Assembly (NCBI GenBank): GCA_002305435.1
Contig: DBQZ01000123.1
Coordinates: 5,190-12,538, forward strand
Direction: 5' to 3'
DNA: 7,349 bases
Source of the DNA: Clostridiales bacterium UBA1381
GTDB taxonomy: Bacteria; Bacillota; Clostridia; UBA1381
Under the pieces are notes generated by a model. The model made no database searches, was not told the origin of the DNA, and saw nothing but the letters and a program-made list of their open reading frames with translations. Both the position numbers and the translations under genes were made by a program. Within the stretch, counting starts at the first letter, position 1; the number at the start of each line of letters is the position of its first letter. Below are positions 5,121 through 7,349 of this stretch, piece by piece.

Positions 5121-5903
5121 GTGTTAAAAACAGCGTTGACAATAGCAGGCTCCGATTCCATAGGCGGCGCCGGTATTCAGGCAGATATAAAGACTTTTTC
5201 CGCTTTTGGCGTATATGGGATGAGCGTTATAACGGCGGTTACGGCGCAGAACTCCATGGGGGTATTATCTGTGCAGGACGTATCCGTGCCGGTGCTGGGC
5301 GACCAGCTCGATGCGGTATTTGAGGACGTGCGGCCGGGGGCGGTGAAGATTGGTATGCTGTCCGGATTTGAAACAGTACGTGCGGTCTCCGATAAGCTGC
5401 GCAGATATAAGGCGCATAATATTGTGCTTGATCCGGTAATGGTATCAACAAGCGGCCACAGGCTTTTATCCGAAAGAGCGGTTAGCGTAATGCGTGAGGA
5501 TCTTTTTGAGCTGGCAGACCTGATAACGCCGAATATGCCGGAGGCGGAGGTGCTTTGCGGCTTTGCAGTGCGGAATGAGGCTGATATGGAAAAGGCGGCA
5601 GATGCGCTTTCATCAATAACAAGAGGAGCGGTGCTCATAAAGGGCGGTCATCTTTGCGACAGCGGCAACGATCTGCTTGCATATAACGGGGAGAAGCAGT
5701 GGATAACTTCCCCGAGGATAAGAGTAGAAAGCGTGCACGGCACAGGCTGTACGCTGTCCTCGGCAATAGCTGCCGGGCTTAGCTTGGGATTGCCGCTTTT
5801 TGAGGCTGTGAAAAAGGCTAAGGCTTATGTGACAGAATCAATACGTGCTTCCGAAAAATTGGGCGGCGGTTCATATCTGCTTAATCACATGGTAAACGTT
5901 TGA
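5121..5903 (+). CDS. thiD: Hydroxymethylpyrimidine / phosphomethylpyrimidine kinase
   Basis: This 260-residue cytoplasmic ribokinase-fold enzyme would phosphorylate 4-amino-5-hydroxymethyl-2-methylpyrimidine, and then its monophosphate, to the diphosphate used by ThiE in thiamine synthesis. Diagnostic segments are AGSDSIGGAGIQADIKTF (9-26), which binds substrate, LDPVMVSTSGHRLL (103-116), TPNMPEAEVL (136-145), KGGH (174-177) and the anion-hole motif HGTGCTLSSAIAAG (206-219) with catalytic Cys210. The start is GTG at 5121, with AAAGGA 8 bp upstream, and gives the family N terminus. The open frame runs to an ATG at 5028, but that ATG lies upstream of the promoter and cannot be used. Some family members act as pyridoxal kinases, and the sequence alone does not exclude this. 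No other thiamine gene is in the window. It is followed after 29 bp by the LUD gene. Confidence 0.93.
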   Translation: MLKTALTIAGSDSIGGAGIQADIKTFSAFGVYGMSVITAVTAQNSMGVLSVQDVSVPVLGDQLDAVFEDVRPGAVKIGMLSGFETVRAVSDKLRRYKAHNIVLDPVMVSTSGHRLLSERAVSVMREDLFELADLITPNMPEAEVLCGFAVRNEADMEKAADALSSITRGAVLIKGGHLCDSGNDLLAYNGEKQWITSPRIRVESVHGTGCTLSSAIAAGLSLGLPLFEAVKKAKAYVTESIRASEKLGGGSYLLNHMVNV

Positions 5904-5932
5904 CAATATTTAAGCGAGGGAGGATTACACAG

Positions 5933-6577
5933 ATGAATGAGGTTATTAAATGGGCAAATGAGCTTAAGGCTAAGGAAATTATCGAGATATTAAAATCACG
6001 TGATTTTAATGCCGTATACGCAAAGGATGCTGCTGAAGCTCGTAAGTTGTGCATGGATATGATACCCGAAGGAGCAACTATAGCCGTGGGCGGTTCGGTA
6101 ACACTGCAGGAGACGGGGATAATGGACGATATACAGAGCGGAAAATATAACTTTATCGACCGTTTCCACACACCCAATTTTGAGGCTATGCTTGATAAAT
6201 ACCGTGAGGGCTATACGGCTGATGTTATGGTATCAAGTACGAATGCAATCACTAAGGAGGGGCAGCTTGTAAATATTGACTGCTCCGGAAACCGTACCGG
6301 TCAGATAGCTTTCGGACCTAAAAAGGTAATAATTGTGGCAGGAGTGAATAAAATAGTAGATACGATGGAGGATGGCATAAAGCGTGCAAAGTCCGTCGCA
6401 CCTTTAAACGCCCGCCGCATAACCCACAAGACCCCCTGCGCCGCAGACGATTGCTGTACCTGCAACGATTGTCACAGCAGCGCCCGTGTCTGTAATGTGA
6501 TAAGTATCGTGGACGGCTGCCATTACTTCCCCGGACGTATAACGGTAATTGTTGTTCCTGATACCTTAGGGTATTGA
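5933..6577 (+). CDS. LUD-domain (LutC/YkgG-like, DUF162) protein with C-terminal Cys cluster
   Basis: This 214-residue soluble protein has the LUD fold markers GGSVTLQETGI (53-63), SSTNAITKEGQLVNIDCSGNR (within 101-121), FGPKKVIIVAGVNKIV (127-142) and APLNARR (156-162), ending in VIVVPDTLGY. After TPC (C169) comes a Cys-rich stretch with C174, C175, C177, C180 and C187. Stand-alone family members usually carry a comparable but sparser set (PC, then C-x-x-C, then a later C), and it could bind Fe-S or another metal. LutC-type LUD proteins take part in L-lactate oxidation with LutA and LutB, neither of which is here, so I do not assign that function. The start ATG at 5933 has GAGGGAGGA (5916-5924) 8 bp away. 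The ATG at 5900 overlaps the thiD stop and has no such site. The gene lies between thiD (29 bp) and glnN (41 bp), probably co-transcribed with thiD. Confidence 0.88.
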   Translation: MNEVIKWANELKAKEIIEILKSRDFNAVYAKDAAEARKLCMDMIPEGATIAVGGSVTLQETGIMDDIQSGKYNFIDRFHTPNFEAMLDKYREGYTADVMVSSTNAITKEGQLVNIDCSGNRTGQIAFGPKKVIIVAGVNKIVDTMEDGIKRAKSVAPLNARRITHKTPCAADDCCTCNDCHSSARVCNVISIVDGCHYFPGRITVIVVPDTLGY

Positions 6578-6618
6578 TAGAGTGAGGAAAATTTCATCTG
6601 CGAACAAATGGAGGTTTT

Positions 6619-7349
6619 ATGGAAACAAAAAGCTTTGTGGACAGCTTTGCGTGTAACGTATTTAGCGATGAGGTAATGCGTGCACGGCTGCCTAAGGACG
6701 TATATAAGAGATTGACAAAGACTATTGAGGATGGAACGGTTCTTGAGGACGATATCGCCGATACAGTCGCCTCTGCCATGATGCAGTGGGCGATAGAGCA
6801 CGGAGCCACGCATTATACGCATTGGTTCCAGCCGCTGACCGGCGTTACTGCTGAGAAGCATGATTCGTTCATAACAAATCTTCCCCATAATAAAGCTATC
6901 TGCGAATTTTCCGGAAAAGCTCTGATAAAGGGCGAGCCGGATGCGTCAAGCTTCCCGTCGGGAGGAATACGTGCCACGTTTGAGGCACGCGGCTATACTA
7001 TGTGGGACTGCACGTCGCCGGCTTTTTTGAAAGAGGATCAGTCGGGAGTGACGCTTTGCATACCAACGGCGTTTTGCTCGTACACAGGCGAGGCGCTTGA
7101 CAAGAAAACCCCGCTTCTGCGTTCAATGGAGGCTATTTCCACTCAGGGCGTACGTGTTATGCACCTGCTTGGGTATAACGACGTCACCAGAGTAATGGCA
7201 TCCGCCGGGGCGGAACAGGAGTATTTCCTGATAGACGAGGAGGATTTCAAACAGCGCATGGATCTGGCTTATACAGGACGCACGCTGTTCGGAGCTATGC
7301 CGCCTAAGGGACAGGAAATGGACGACCACTATTTCGGCGCTCTTAAAGA
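6619..7349 (+). CDS. glnN: Type III glutamine synthetase (GlnN), 5' part, cut by window end
   Basis: The frame from ATG 6619 stays open to the window end and encodes the first 243 residues of a protein whose family is usually about 700 residues. It matches GSIII. The N-terminal segment has GATHYTHWFQPLTG (62-75), TAEKHDSF (77-84), KGEPDASSFPSGG (104-116) and ATFEARGYTMWD (119-130). The first catalytic-domain motif GAEQEYFLID (197-206) supplies the metal-binding Glu pair E199 and E201, and TGRTLFGAMPPKGQEMDDHYFG (within 219-240) follows. The enzyme makes glutamine from glutamate, ammonia and ATP in the cytoplasm. GGAGG (6610-6614) lies 4 bp before the ATG, a slightly short but good site. There is no clear promoter or terminator in the 41-bp gap after the LUD gene, so it may be co-transcribed or use a promoter inside that gene. 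No nitrogen-responsive site was recognised. Confidence 0.93.
   Translation, partial: METKSFVDSFACNVFSDEVMRARLPKDVYKRLTKTIEDGTVLEDDIADTVASAMMQWAIEHGATHYTHWFQPLTGVTAEKHDSFITNLPHNKAICEFSGKALIKGEPDASSFPSGGIRATFEARGYTMWDCTSPAFLKEDQSGVTLCIPTAFCSYTGEALDKKTPLLRSMEAISTQGVRVMHLLGYNDVTRVMASAGAEQEYFLIDEEDFKQRMDLAYTGRTLFGAMPPKGQEMDDHYFGALK

Noticed and set aside
5177..5638. 153-codon - strand open frame opposite thiD
   Set aside because: It is the antisense shadow of a conserved kinase. The Ser/Thr-rich composition is typical of antisense frames.
6561..6574. Small hairpin (ATACC/GGTAT, loop TTAG) at the LUD stop codon
   Set aside because: Only 5 bp with no U-run after it, so it is not a terminator between the LUD gene and glnN.

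Overview
The window fits a low-to-moderate GC Firmicute of the class Clostridia, probably a gut-type anaerobe. The reasons are the gene set (RuvX with a DUF1292/YrzB protein, an EF-G-2-like GTPase, an MsmK/UgpC-type ATPase, a type III glutamine synthetase), the strong GGAGG-type ribosome binding sites and the textbook sigma-A promoters. This is an inference from gene families; no rRNA or species marker is present.

Layout. Positions 1-1200 are read leftward: ruvX, then yrzB (DUF1292), then a structured RNA of about 200 nt that I identify as 6S RNA. Each of the three has its own recognisable promoter. An intergenic region with divergent promoters (1155-1441) separates ruvX from the rightward genes. 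These are an EF-G paralogue (1442-3511), a stand-alone sugar-ABC ATPase with its own promoter and a strong terminator (3790-4957), and then a likely co-directional run of thiD (5121-5903), a LUD-domain protein (5933-6577) and the 5' third of glnN (6619 to the window end, truncated there).

How the parts work together. There is no single pathway. ruvX, yrzB and 6S are neighbours or near neighbours in Firmicutes chromosomes and form a housekeeping cluster. The ATPase probably serves sugar importers encoded elsewhere. thiD, LUD and glnN are closely spaced (29 and 41 bp gaps) with one clear promoter before thiD, so they may share a transcript, although their known roles (thiamine precursor phosphorylation, an Fe-S/lactate-utilisation-like protein, ammonia assimilation) do not form one obvious pathway.

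I found no mobile element, CRISPR array, tRNA or rRNA, and no convincing new multi-gene system. The most informative items beyond plain gene calls are the 6S RNA with its promoter, the EF-G paralogue whose catalytic histidine position is Phe, an inverted repeat over the ABC ATPase promoter, and the promoter evidence that moves the starts of ruvX and thiD inward from the longest open frames.
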